NCBI RefSeq assembly: GCF_002943565.1 | Contig: NZ_PJCH01000005.1 | Location: 806,001 to 870,000, forward strand | Direction of reading: 5' to 3' | Origin: Hyphococcus luteus | Lineage (GTDB): Bacteria; Pseudomonadota; Alphaproteobacteria; Caulobacterales; Parvularculaceae | Length of the DNA stretch: 64,000 nt | Shown: positions 52,103 through 60,752 of the stretch, one piece after another | How positions within the stretch are numbered: the stretch's first letter is position 1 | Layout: the number at the start of each line of letters is the position of its first letter | The notes under the pieces: model-generated | What the model was told of the DNA's origin: nothing | Database searches by the model: none | Seen by the model: only the letters and a program-made list of their open reading frames with translations | Translations under genes and position numbers: made by a program

Positions 52103-52609
52103 ATGGCTTGGACGGATGAGCGGGTAGAACTTTTGAAGACTTTATGGGCCGAGGGCCTATCGGCGGCGCAGATCGCCAACAAGATGGGCGGGGTGACCCG
52201 CAATGCGGTGATCGGCAAGGTCCACCGCCTCGGGCTTTCGGGCCGGGCGACGCCGGCCAAGCCGCAGCGCGGCTGCGGCGCTTCCCAGCCGCGCCAGGAA
52301 GAAGCGCCGGTCGCGAAACCGGCGCGCCAGGAATACAAGACGGTGATCCCCGAGCCGGAGTCGATCAGCGCCGTGGTGCTCGACTCGGGCGATCTGACCA
52401 CCGTGTCGACCATCAAGAACAATATGTGCAAATGGCCCATTGGCGATCCGGCTAAAGACGACTTCCATTTCTGCGGCCAGCCCTCGGCCATGGGCAAATC
52501 CTACTGCGCCCATCATGCGCGCCTTGCTTTCCAGCCGCCGCAGCGCCGCGAGCGCGAGCCGGCGCGCCGCCCGGCCGCCCAGATCGCCCAGCGCCGCGCT
52601 GCGGGATAA
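52103..52609 (+). CDS. gcrA: cell-cycle transcriptional regulator GcrA
   Basis: GcrA is a cofactor that recruits sigma70-polymerase to GANTC-methylated promoters and opposes CtrA in the Caulobacter-type cell cycle. The 168-residue protein has the N-terminal homeodomain-like HTH (WTDERVELLKTLWAEGLSAAQIAN, then GGVTRNAVIGKVHRLGL), a low-complexity Ala/Pro/Gln middle and a C-terminal sigma-interacting region with cysteines (MCKWPIGDP, HFCGQPSAMGKSYCAHHARL). GAGGAG precedes the ATG. Strong marker for alphaproteobacteria. A bidirectional terminator follows. Confidence 0.96.
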   Translation: MAWTDERVELLKTLWAEGLSAAQIANKMGGVTRNAVIGKVHRLGLSGRATPAKPQRGCGASQPRQEEAPVAKPARQEYKTVIPEPESISAVVLDSGDLTTVSTIKNNMCKWPIGDPAKDDFHFCGQPSAMGKSYCAHHARLAFQPPQRREREPARRPAAQIAQRRAAG

Positions 52610-52666
52610 AAACACGCCGCGCAGCGGGATAAGTTGCGCCGCAAGGCGCGCCGCCAGGCCAGATTG

Positions 52667-52693
52667 AAAAACCCGCCTTATGGCGGGTTTTTT
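52667..52693. terminator. bidirectional terminator between gcrA and phoB
   Basis: AAAAACCCGCC and GGCGGGTTTTTT flank a TTAT loop; with A runs on one side and T runs on the other, it can terminate both convergent genes. Confidence 0.88.
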
Positions 52694-52700
52694 ATTGGGA

Positions 52701-53390
52701 TTATTTGACGTCGAGGGCGTAGCCGGCGGAGCGCACTGTGCGGATCGCATCGCCCTGCTTGTATTTATTAAGGGCTTTCCTGAGGCGGCCGATATGCACG
52801 TCGACCGTCCTGACCTCGACAAAAACGTCCGATCCCCAGACCGCGTTCAACAGCTGCTCGCGGGAAAACACGCGCCCGGGATGCTGCATCAGATGATCGA
52901 GCAGGCGGAATTCCGTAGGCCCGAGATGGATCTCCTTGCCGCCGCGCGTCACCTTGTGGGAGACGCGGTCGATGGAGATGTCGCCATGTTCGACAATGTC
53001 GTCGGCGAGCCCCGGGCGGATGCGGCGCAGGATGGCTTTGAGGCGTGCGATCAGCTCGGCGGTGGAAAAAGGCTTGGTGAGATAGTCGTCGGCGCCGGTT
53101 TCAAGCCCCCTGATGCGGTCCGCCTCTTCGGAGCGGGCGGTCAGCATGATGATGGGAATGTTGCGGGTTTCCGGCTTGGAGCGGATGCGCCGGCAAACCT
53201 CGATGCCGGAGACCTTGGGCAGCATCCAGTCGAGAATGATGATGTCGGGGCCGAACTCCTCGACCTTCAAAAGCCCTTCCTCGCCGTCCGTGGCGATGGC
53301 GACCTCGAATTTCTCCTTGGCGAGGTTGTATTCGAGGATGGTGGAGAGGGCGTCCTCGTCCTCGACGATCAGAACCTTGGTCTCAGGCAT
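52701..53390 (-). CDS. phoB: phosphate regulon response regulator PhoB
   Basis: A 229-residue OmpR-family regulator. The receiver starts KVLIVEDEDALSTILEYNLA, has the phospho-acceptor aspartate in IIILDWMLPKVSG, LTARSEEADRIRGLETGADDYLTKPF and the C-terminal winged-helix (HLGPTEFRLLDHLMQHPGRVFSREQLLNAVWG, then DVHIGRLRKAL). It binds Pho boxes when phosphorylated under phosphate starvation. In transcription order it is the last gene of phoR-phoU-phoB; the pst transporter genes usually found in between are absent here. Confidence 0.95.
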   Translation of the reverse strand: MPETKVLIVEDEDALSTILEYNLAKEKFEVAIATDGEEGLLKVEEFGPDIIILDWMLPKVSGIEVCRRIRSKPETRNIPIIMLTARSEEADRIRGLETGADDYLTKPFSTAELIARLKAILRRIRPGLADDIVEHGDISIDRVSHKVTRGGKEIHLGPTEFRLLDHLMQHPGRVFSREQLLNAVWGSDVFVEVRTVDVHIGRLRKALNKYKQGDAIRTVRSAGYALDVK

Positions 53391-53416
53391 CTCGTTCGTC
53401 CGTTAGTTTCCAGCCG

Positions 53417-54148
53417 CTAGCCTGCAGCCGATCCGGACTGCTTAGGCGGCGAAACCACGGTTGTCGAGGTCTTGTCCCCCTTCGGCCGGTTCTCGATGAT
53501 GCGCGAGCCGGTCAGCAGGAAATGCAGCGCTTCGGCGATGTTGGTGGCATGGTCGCCCACCCGCTCGAAATTCTTGGCCGTAAAGACAAGATGGGTGCAG
53601 GCGTTGATGTTCGAGGAGTCGTGCATCATCGCCACGAGGATTTCCTCGAAAACCGAATTGTAAAGCTGGTCGAGATCGTCGTCCCCGCTCCACACCGCGA
53701 TGGCGGCGGAGAGGTTGCGCGCCGCATAGGCGTTGAGGATGTCGGAAAACTGCCTGAGGCTCGCCCGGCCCATGCGCGCCACGCCCGAGGTGGGGCGGGC
53801 CGGCGCTTCGCGGCTGACGACGAGGGTGCGCTTGGAGACGTTTTTGGCGAGGTCGCCGACCCGCTCGAGCTCGCCGGCGAGCTTCGAGACGGTCATCACC
53901 TCGCGCAGCGCGTCTTCCGGCAGAGGACCCTTTTGCAGGAGCTCCATCACCTTGGCCTCGATCGCATGGTCGAGCGCGTCAATGCGCTCGTCGCCCTCGA
54001 TCACCTTCTCGGCGGCGGCGAGGTCGCGGCGCTCGAACGCGGTCACGGCGTTGGCGAGCTGGTTTTCCACCTGGGCGGCCATGCGCGACAGCGACGTCTC
54101 GAGATCGAGACGCTCCTGATGGGATGATTGTGGCGAAAGGGTCGCCAT
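53417..54148 (-). CDS. phoU: phosphate signalling protein PhoU
   Basis: A 243-residue all-helical protein of two three-helix PhoU repeats with the family motif (VGDLAKNVSKRTLVVS and FERVGDHATNIAEALHFLLTG, with EGDERIDALDHAIE in the first). PhoU blocks PhoR-PhoB activation when phosphate is plentiful through the Pst system. It is 26 nt upstream of phoB and 138 nt after phoR. It has an Arg/Ser-rich low-complexity C-terminus (PKGDKTSTTVVSPPKQSGSAAG). Confidence 0.94.
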   Translation of the reverse strand: MATLSPQSSHQERLDLETSLSRMAAQVENQLANAVTAFERRDLAAAEKVIEGDERIDALDHAIEAKVMELLQKGPLPEDALREVMTVSKLAGELERVGDLAKNVSKRTLVVSREAPARPTSGVARMGRASLRQFSDILNAYAARNLSAAIAVWSGDDDLDQLYNSVFEEILVAMMHDSSNINACTHLVFTAKNFERVGDHATNIAEALHFLLTGSRIIENRPKGDKTSTTVVSPPKQSGSAAG

Positions 54149-54286
54149 GGGTCGGCTTTCTCCGCGATGGCGGGGTCAAGGGATCGCTTACTTGCCCATT
54201 TTTTATGACATATTCTTGTCAGGCAAAAAGATAAGGCGCATTTTTTGCGCCCTTAGCTCTTTAATATTTTTTCCCTGCGCCGGAAG

Positions 54287-55678
54287 TCAAGGGGCGCGCT
54301 GAAAATAGCAGGTAAAGGCGGCGCCGCCGGCGAGCCGGCTTTCGATCTGAAAGCCGCCCTTATGGCGGTTCATGATGTGCTTGACGATGGCGAGGCCAAG
54401 CCCCGTGCCGCCGCTCTTGCGGCTGCGCTCCACATTCACCCGGTAGAACCGCTCAGTGAGGCGCGGCAGGTCGGCGCGCTCGATGCCCGGTCCGAAATCG
54501 CGCACCTGAACATAGACGAGATCCTCCACATCGACGCCGAGCCGGGCGGCCACCTGTTCGGCGCTGTCGCCCGACCGGTGGGCGGGCGGGCCGTCGGTGA
54601 ACGGCGTCGGCGCGGCGCCGCGGCCGACGCGGATTTTCACCATGGCGGGCTCGCCGCCATATTTCACCCCGTTGTCGATGAGGTTCTGGATCGCCTGAAA
54701 GATTTCGTCGCGCTCGGCGCGGATCGTCGCCGGTTCGTCCGTGTCCTTCGTAAAATCGACAATCGCGCCGGCGGCTTCGAACAGGGGCGCAAGGCTGTCG
54801 ATGACGTCTTCGGCGATTTCGGCGAGATCGATGCTCTGGCGCGGCGGCACATGTTCGTTGAGTTCGATGCGCGACAGCGACATCAGGTCGGCGACAAGGC
54901 GCTGCATGCGTTCGGCCTGGGCCTGCATGGTGGACAGGAATTTCTCCCGCGCTTCCGGGTCGTCCTTGGCGTGGCCGCGCAGGGTTTCGATGAAGCCGAG
55001 CATGGAGGCGAGCGGGGTTCTGAGCTCGTGGCTGGCGCTGGCGATGAAGTCCGCGCGCATCTGCTCCACGCGCCGCTCGCTGGTGAGGTCGCGGATAAAG
55101 ACGAGGGCGCGCGGCGGCGCTGTCGCCCCGTCGCCGGAATCGATCGGCGTCACATAGGCGCGGCAGGTGCGCTCAACGCCGCCGGTCGTCGTGAATTCAA
55201 CGCTTTGCGGCTCGTGGGTTGAAAGCACCGCTTCCGCCGCCTCGAAGACATTGGGCGCGCGCAATACGGAGGCGAAGTGGCGCCCGGCGACTTCCGTCAA
55301 GCCCACAAGCTCAAGCGCCGCCGGATTGGCGTGTTCGACGATGCCTTGCGAATCCAGGATGAACAGCGGTTCGGGCAGGGCGCGGGCCACCCCTTGCGCC
55401 ATCCTGAGATGCGCCATCTCGGATTTCTGCGCATTGAGTTCGGTTTCGACGATGCGCTGCACCGGCGCCGCCCAGACGCTGCCCGAGGAAAACCGGTAGC
55501 GCACGGCGAGCGCCGCCATAAAGGCGATCCAGGCGAGCAGCGCGATGCGCCAGTCGGCGATCCCGGCGAGCGTCAGCGCCGCGCCGACCCCGGCGCTGAT
55601 CCCCGCCGCCCACATGAAATCGCGGCCGCGCACGCGCGCGGCGGTATGGCGAATGAGGCTGGCGAGATCGTCTTGCAT
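54287..55678 (-). CDS. phoR: phosphate regulon sensor kinase PhoR
   Basis: A 463-residue membrane histidine kinase. Two helices near the N-terminus anchor it (FMWAAGISAGVGAALTLAG and IALLAWIAFMAALAVRY), a PAS domain (LPEPLFILDSQGIVEHANPAALELVGL) follows, then HisKA with SASHELRTPLASMLGFIETL, and HATPase with QNLIDNGVKYGGEPAM, FGPGIERADLPRLTERFYRV and GTGLGLAIVKHIM. An Ala/Gly/Pro-rich insert lies between the N box and the F box. First in the phoR-phoU-phoB order. Senses phosphate status via PhoU/Pst. Confidence 0.94.
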   Translation of the reverse strand: MQDDLASLIRHTAARVRGRDFMWAAGISAGVGAALTLAGIADWRIALLAWIAFMAALAVRYRFSSGSVWAAPVQRIVETELNAQKSEMAHLRMAQGVARALPEPLFILDSQGIVEHANPAALELVGLTEVAGRHFASVLRAPNVFEAAEAVLSTHEPQSVEFTTTGGVERTCRAYVTPIDSGDGATAPPRALVFIRDLTSERRVEQMRADFIASASHELRTPLASMLGFIETLRGHAKDDPEAREKFLSTMQAQAERMQRLVADLMSLSRIELNEHVPPRQSIDLAEIAEDVIDSLAPLFEAAGAIVDFTKDTDEPATIRAERDEIFQAIQNLIDNGVKYGGEPAMVKIRVGRGAAPTPFTDGPPAHRSGDSAEQVAARLGVDVEDLVYVQVRDFGPGIERADLPRLTERFYRVNVERSRKSGGTGLGLAIVKHIMNRHKGGFQIESRLAGGAAFTCYFQRAP

Positions 55679-55689
55679 GAGGGAGGGTT

Positions 55690-56142
55690 TTACCGCGGGC
55701 GTTTGAAAGCGAAAGCCGCGCCGCCGAGAAATCCGGCGAGCCCCTGCAAAGAGAGCCCCACAGCGTCGCGGGCGCCGCCGATGACCCCGGCGCCGCCGCC
55801 CGCCACCGATCCTTCAATATAAACAAGCAGCGCGACGACCGCCGCCGCGCCGGCGACCGGATAAGCGACGGGCGCCAGCGGCTTTATAATCCGTTTGACG
55901 ACAAAGCCGACGGCGAAGCCGATGGCGAGGGCGACGGCGAGCATCATCCCCAGGGAGGGCTGATCGCGAAAGGCGAGCCCTAAAAAATTCTGCACAAAGG
56001 TGTCGATTTTCTGCTGCGGGGAATAGACCGCGCCGATCGCCGCCATCTTCGCGATGACCTGCTGGGTGTAAAAGGCGACCGACAGCACATAGGTGACGGC
56101 GACGGCGAGCACATAAGCGAAGATCGTGTTGGCGATTTTCAT
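55690..56142 (-). CDS. small membrane protein upstream of phoR
   Basis: A 150-residue protein with four membrane segments: ANTIFAYVLAVAVTYVLSVAFY, LGMMLAVALAIGFAVGFVV, PVAYPVAGAAAVVALLVYIEG and a Gly-rich QGLAGFLGGAAFAF. No family was recognised. The ATG chosen follows GGAGAGAG; 11 nt separate it from the phoR start, so it may be in the phoR operon. Function unknown. Confidence 0.72.
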   Translation of the reverse strand: MKIANTIFAYVLAVAVTYVLSVAFYTQQVIAKMAAIGAVYSPQQKIDTFVQNFLGLAFRDQPSLGMMLAVALAIGFAVGFVVKRIIKPLAPVAYPVAGAAAVVALLVYIEGSVAGGGAGVIGGARDAVGLSLQGLAGFLGGAAFAFKRPR

Positions 56143-56268
56143 TGGTCTCTCTCCAGAACCGGGATTTTCCCTTGTTATGCGGCGCCCGCGTCCCCTGACA
56201 TCCATATTGACGTCATATGCCCGGGCCGCCTACCCATGACGGCGATGTCTTATGCCATATGAAAGGGC

Positions 56269-57483
56269 GTGACCATGGCGAGCTTGTCCGAGACGAAATT
56301 CTCCCGATTTGCGGCGCTTGGCGCCTGCGCGGCGTTGATGGCGGCCTGTTCCGGCGGCGGCGCGGCCTCCGACGCCAAGGGCGGCGGCGATCCCGAACTG
56401 CAGGAAACCCTCGCCGAGCCGGCCCCGGCGGGCGAGACGGCTCTCGATGTGGAGGTGCTGGCGGACGGTCTCGTCAATCCCTGGTCCATCGCCTTCCTGC
56501 CTGACGGCGCGCTGCTGGTGGCCGAGCGCGAAGGGCGCCTGCGCCTCATTCGCGACGGCGCGCTTCTGCCGGAGCCGGTTGCGGGCGCGCCTGAGGTGCT
56601 GGTCTGGAACCAGGGCGGGCTCTTCGACATTCTTCTGCATCCGGACTTTGAAGAAAACGGCGTTCTTTATCTCAGCTACGCGCACGGCACGCGCGACGCG
56701 AACGGGACGCGCATCGCCCGCGCCGTTTTCGACGGATCGTCGCTGTCCGATCTCGAAGTTCTTTACGACGCCAAGCCGCCCAAAGACACCGGCCACCATT
56801 TCGGCGCGCGCATGGTCTGGGGCGGCGACGGCAAGCTTTACATGACCATCGGCGAGGGCTCGAAATACAAAGAGAAAGCCCAGGACATGTCGACGAGCTA
56901 CGGCGCCGTCATTCGTCTGAACGAAGACGGGTCGATCCCGGAGGACAATCCCACCTTCGGCGACGGCGAGCGCCCGGAGCTGTTCACCAAGGGCCACCGC
57001 AATGCGCAGGGCTTCGCCTACGACGCCGAGCGCGGCGTTTTGTGGGAGCACGAACATGGCGCGCGCGGCGGCGACGAGATCAACATTATCGAAGCCGGCA
57101 ATAATTACGGCTGGCCGCTGGCGACCTACGGCATCGATTATAACGGCGCGAAAATCACGCCCTTCACGGAATATGAGGGCACGACCCAGCCGGTGAAATA
57201 CTGGACGCCGTCCATCGGCCCCTCGGGGCTGGCGGTTTATCGCGGCGATCTTTTTCCCGCCTGGAACGGCGATCTTCTGGTCGGCGCCATGGCCGGGCGC
57301 GCGCTCCATCGCGTCATCATGGAGGGCGAGGAGCCGGCCGGCGAAGAGCGCTATCTGCTCGACCGCGGCGAGCGCGTTCGCGATGTGGCGGTTGGCCCGG
57401 ACGGCGCGATTTATCTGGCGACGGAACAGAGTAACACCGGCGCGGAAAAAGCCGGCAAGATCCTGCGCCTTACCCCGCAATAG
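56269..57483 (+). CDS. PQQ-dependent sugar dehydrogenase-like lipoprotein
   Basis: A 404-residue exported lipoprotein (CAALMAAC) with a six-bladed propeller. VEVLADGLVNPWSIAFLPDGALLVAEREGRLRLI starts it; HHFGARMVWGGDGKLYMTIGEG, KGHRNAQGFAYD and WEHEHGARGGDEINIIEAGNNYGW are the blade motifs of soluble aldose sugar dehydrogenases (YliI/Asd type), which use PQQ and calcium. The His and Gly-rich residues for PQQ are there. No PQQ synthesis gene in the window. Its sugar is unknown. Confidence 0.88.
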   Translation: MTMASLSETKFSRFAALGACAALMAACSGGGAASDAKGGGDPELQETLAEPAPAGETALDVEVLADGLVNPWSIAFLPDGALLVAEREGRLRLIRDGALLPEPVAGAPEVLVWNQGGLFDILLHPDFEENGVLYLSYAHGTRDANGTRIARAVFDGSSLSDLEVLYDAKPPKDTGHHFGARMVWGGDGKLYMTIGEGSKYKEKAQDMSTSYGAVIRLNEDGSIPEDNPTFGDGERPELFTKGHRNAQGFAYDAERGVLWEHEHGARGGDEINIIEAGNNYGWPLATYGIDYNGAKITPFTEYEGTTQPVKYWTPSIGPSGLAVYRGDLFPAWNGDLLVGAMAGRALHRVIMEGEEPAGEERYLLDRGERVRDVAVGPDGAIYLATEQSNTGAEKAGKILRLTPQ

Positions 57484-57501
57484 AGGGCCGCAATAATCCG
57501 C

Positions 57502-57981
57502 TTACGGAAGGACCGGGGCGGAGAGGGCCTTCGCCGCCGCCTGTCTTGCGAAGCGCAAGGTCACCGCCTTGCGCCGCGCGGCGTTCAAGGGGCGGTCTTC
57601 CGCGGCCCGCGCGATGGCCGCGCCGTAATCGTCGGCGACGATCAGCCCTTCGCTTTCGGGCAGGAGCGCGCGCGGAAAATCCGGGTCCACGGCGAAATAG
57701 AACTGATCGCAGAAAGCGAGATAATCGGGCCATTTCTGATCGACCTCGAAATCGGCGCGGCAGGATTTCACTTCGGCGATGACGAGCTTGCCGCGCCGGT
57801 CGAGCCCCGCGACGTCGGCGCGCCGGCCATTGGCGAGGCGGAATTCGCAAAGGGGCGACAGGCCGAGATCGATGAACAGGCGCGTGACCCCGCGGGTCAG
57901 CGCGACGGTGCGGTCCGGCCTCGCCAGGTCCTCGCTGGCGGCGTTTCGGGCGGGATCGGGCAACGGAAAGACGTTCTGCAT
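57502..57981 (-). CDS. mmcB: MmcB-family DNA repair protein
   Basis: MmcB of Caulobacter is an SOS-induced factor for DNA crosslink or mitomycin C repair. This 159-residue protein has VTRLFIDLGLSPLCEFRLANGRRADVAGLDRRGKLVIAEVKSCRADFEVDQKW, where the D, E and K of a PD-(D/E)XK-like nuclease fold appear in order, and DYLAFCDQFYFAVDPDFP. Start uncertain: the ATG that matches family length is chosen over the longer frame beginning with TTG. Next to the ferredoxin gene on the same strand. Confidence 0.85.
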   Translation of the reverse strand: MQNVFPLPDPARNAASEDLARPDRTVALTRGVTRLFIDLGLSPLCEFRLANGRRADVAGLDRRGKLVIAEVKSCRADFEVDQKWPDYLAFCDQFYFAVDPDFPRALLPESEGLIVADDYGAAIARAAEDRPLNAARRKAVTLRFARQAAAKALSAPVLP

Positions 57982-58043
57982 TTGTTCATTGAATCCCGCG
58001 AAAAGCGCGAGCGTCAAGATTAAATGCGTTAACGGGGGAAGGT

Positions 58044-58935
<892 letters not shown>

Positions 58936-58938
58936 AGA

Positions 58939-60021
58939 ATGAACCCGATGACAAAAACCGAAGACAGAGATGAAGCGCGCCGGGCGTTCCTGGAAAAAGC
59001 CGGCTGGGCCGAGGCCGAGGCCGCGCCGCTGGCGGGCGACGCCTCGACGCGCAGCTATCAGCGCCTCATGCTCGACGGCCGGCCGGCGGTGTTGATGATC
59101 GCGCCGCCCGGCGCAGAAGCCCCGGCCTGTCCGCCGGACGCCGACGAGGCCGCGCGGCGCGCGCTTGGCTACAACGCCATGGCGCGGCTCGCCGGGCCGA
59201 ATCTCAACGCTTTCACGGCTCTCTCCGAAGCCCTGCGCGCGGCGGGTCTTTCCGCGCCGGACGTCTACGCCGCGGACGCCTCGGCGGGCCTCGCGCTGAT
59301 CGAGGACCTCGGCGACGATCTTTTCGCGCGGGTCGTCGGGCGCGTCGAGGAGGAAAGGCTTTACCGCGCCGCCATCGATGCGCTCGCCGCGCTGCACCGG
59401 CAGGCGCCGTCGAAACCGTCCGGCGCCGGCTATCGAATGCTCGATTATGACGCGCTCGCCATGGAGGCCGAAGCCGCGCTCCTCATCGACTGGTATTGGC
59501 CGCTCAAGAAAGGCGCCCCCGCTGAAGAAAGTCTGACTGCGGAGTATTTCGACATCTGGCGCGCGACGCTCGCCGGGCTCTCCGCGCCGCATGCTTTTGT
59601 CCTGCGCGATTATCATGCGGAAAACCTCTTATGGCTGCCGGACAGGTCGGGCGTCGAACAGGTCGGGATCATCGATTTTCAGGACGCGCTCTTCGGCCAT
59701 GCGGCCTATGACGTCGTCTCGCTCCTCGAAGATGCGCGCCGCGATGTCGACCTGGAACTCGCCGAGGCGATGATCGTCTGTTATCTTTCGATTTCGAATG
59801 CCGATCGGGAGGCTTTCATGCGCGATTACGCAATTCTTGCGGCGCAGCGCAACGCCAAGATTCTCGGCATTTTCGCGCGGCTGGCGAAACGCGATAAAAA
59901 GCCCCGCTATCTCGATCTGCTGCCCCGCGTGGAAGCGCATTTCGCCCGCGATCTCGCCCGTCCCGAGCTCGCGCCCTTGCGCGCCTTCTTCGCCAAGCAC
60001 CTGCCGGATCTCGTCTCATGA
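58939..60021 (+). CDS. amgK: N-acetylmuramate/N-acetylglucosamine kinase AmgK-like phosphotransferase
   Basis: A 360-residue aminoglycoside-phosphotransferase-fold kinase. The catalytic region is FVLRDYHAENLLW with the invariant Asp and Asn, followed by VGIIDFQDALFGHAAYDVVSLLED, the metal-binding Asp. In this context, overlapping murU by 4 nt, it is AmgK, which phosphorylates MurNAc and GlcNAc at the anomeric carbon in the recycling route that bypasses MurA and lowers fosfomycin sensitivity. No aminoglycoside role is implied. Assigned by synteny and length. Confidence 0.85.
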   Translation: MNPMTKTEDRDEARRAFLEKAGWAEAEAAPLAGDASTRSYQRLMLDGRPAVLMIAPPGAEAPACPPDADEAARRALGYNAMARLAGPNLNAFTALSEALRAAGLSAPDVYAADASAGLALIEDLGDDLFARVVGRVEEERLYRAAIDALAALHRQAPSKPSGAGYRMLDYDALAMEAEAALLIDWYWPLKKGAPAEESLTAEYFDIWRATLAGLSAPHAFVLRDYHAENLLWLPDRSGVEQVGIIDFQDALFGHAAYDVVSLLEDARRDVDLELAEAMIVCYLSISNADREAFMRDYAILAAQRNAKILGIFARLAKRDKKPRYLDLLPRVEAHFARDLARPELAPLRAFFAKHLPDLVS

Positions 60022-60752
60022 GCGAGGGATCGAACAGCGTTCCCAAAACGGCGATGGTGCTCGCCGCCGGGCTCGGCACACGCATGCGGCCTTTGACCGA
60101 CGCGACGCCGAAGCCTTTGATCGATGTCGACGGCAAGGCGCTGATGGATTACGCGCTCGACCGTTTCGCGCGCGCCGGCGTCGAGCGCGCGGTGGTCAAT
60201 GTTCATTATCTCGCCGACAAGGTCGAACGTCATGTGGAAGGCCGCCCTGCGCCGGAAATCGTCATTTCCGACGAGCGTGATCTTATCCTCGAAACCGGCG
60301 GCGGTCTTAAGAAGGCGCGGGGCCTCTTAGGTGACGAGCCGGTTTATTGCACCAACACCGATGCGATCATGATCGACGGCGGCGGAACGGAAGCCTGCGC
60401 CCTGCTCGCGAATGAATGGAACGATGCGGCGATGGATGCGCTGTTGTTGCTCGTGCCCATCGACCGCACCAGCGGGTATGACGGAAGCGGGGATTTCGAC
60501 CGTTCCGAAGACGGGCAGATCTCTTTGCGCGCGGGCGAAACCGCGCCTTACGTCTTCACCGGGCTGCAGATTATTGCCCCGTCGCTCATCGACGAAGGGC
60601 CGGAGGGACCGTTCTCGACGCGGGTCCTGTGGGACAAGGCCGCCGAGCGGGGCCGGCTGTTCGGCGCGGTCTATGGCGGCGAGTGGCTGCATGTAGGCGA
60701 TGCGGCGGGCCTCGCCGCCGCCGAAGCGCGCCTCGCCGGACCGTTTCTGTAA
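60018..60752 (+). CDS. murU: N-acetylmuramate-1-phosphate uridylyltransferase MurU
   Basis: MurU turns MurNAc-1-phosphate and UTP into UDP-MurNAc, the step after AmgK. The 244-residue nucleotidyltransferase has MVLAAGLGTRMRPLTDATPKPLID with the GxGxRMxPL pyrophosphorylase loop and PKPL lysine, VVNVHYLADKVERHV, and YCTNTDAIMIDGG (metal-binding Asp). It overlaps amgK (ATGA) and touches addB (TAATG). With AmgK it makes a complete recycling branch. Confidence 0.91.
   Translation: MSEGSNSVPKTAMVLAAGLGTRMRPLTDATPKPLIDVDGKALMDYALDRFARAGVERAVVNVHYLADKVERHVEGRPAPEIVISDERDLILETGGGLKKARGLLGDEPVYCTNTDAIMIDGGGTEACALLANEWNDAAMDALLLLVPIDRTSGYDGSGDFDRSEDGQISLRAGETAPYVFTGLQIIAPSLIDEGPEGPFSTRVLWDKAAERGRLFGAVYGGEWLHVGDAAGLAAAEARLAGPFL

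Noticed and set aside
58020-58036. TTAA-N5-TTAAC before the ferredoxin end
   Set aside because: Spacing is five, not seven, so it does not fit the CtrA consensus.
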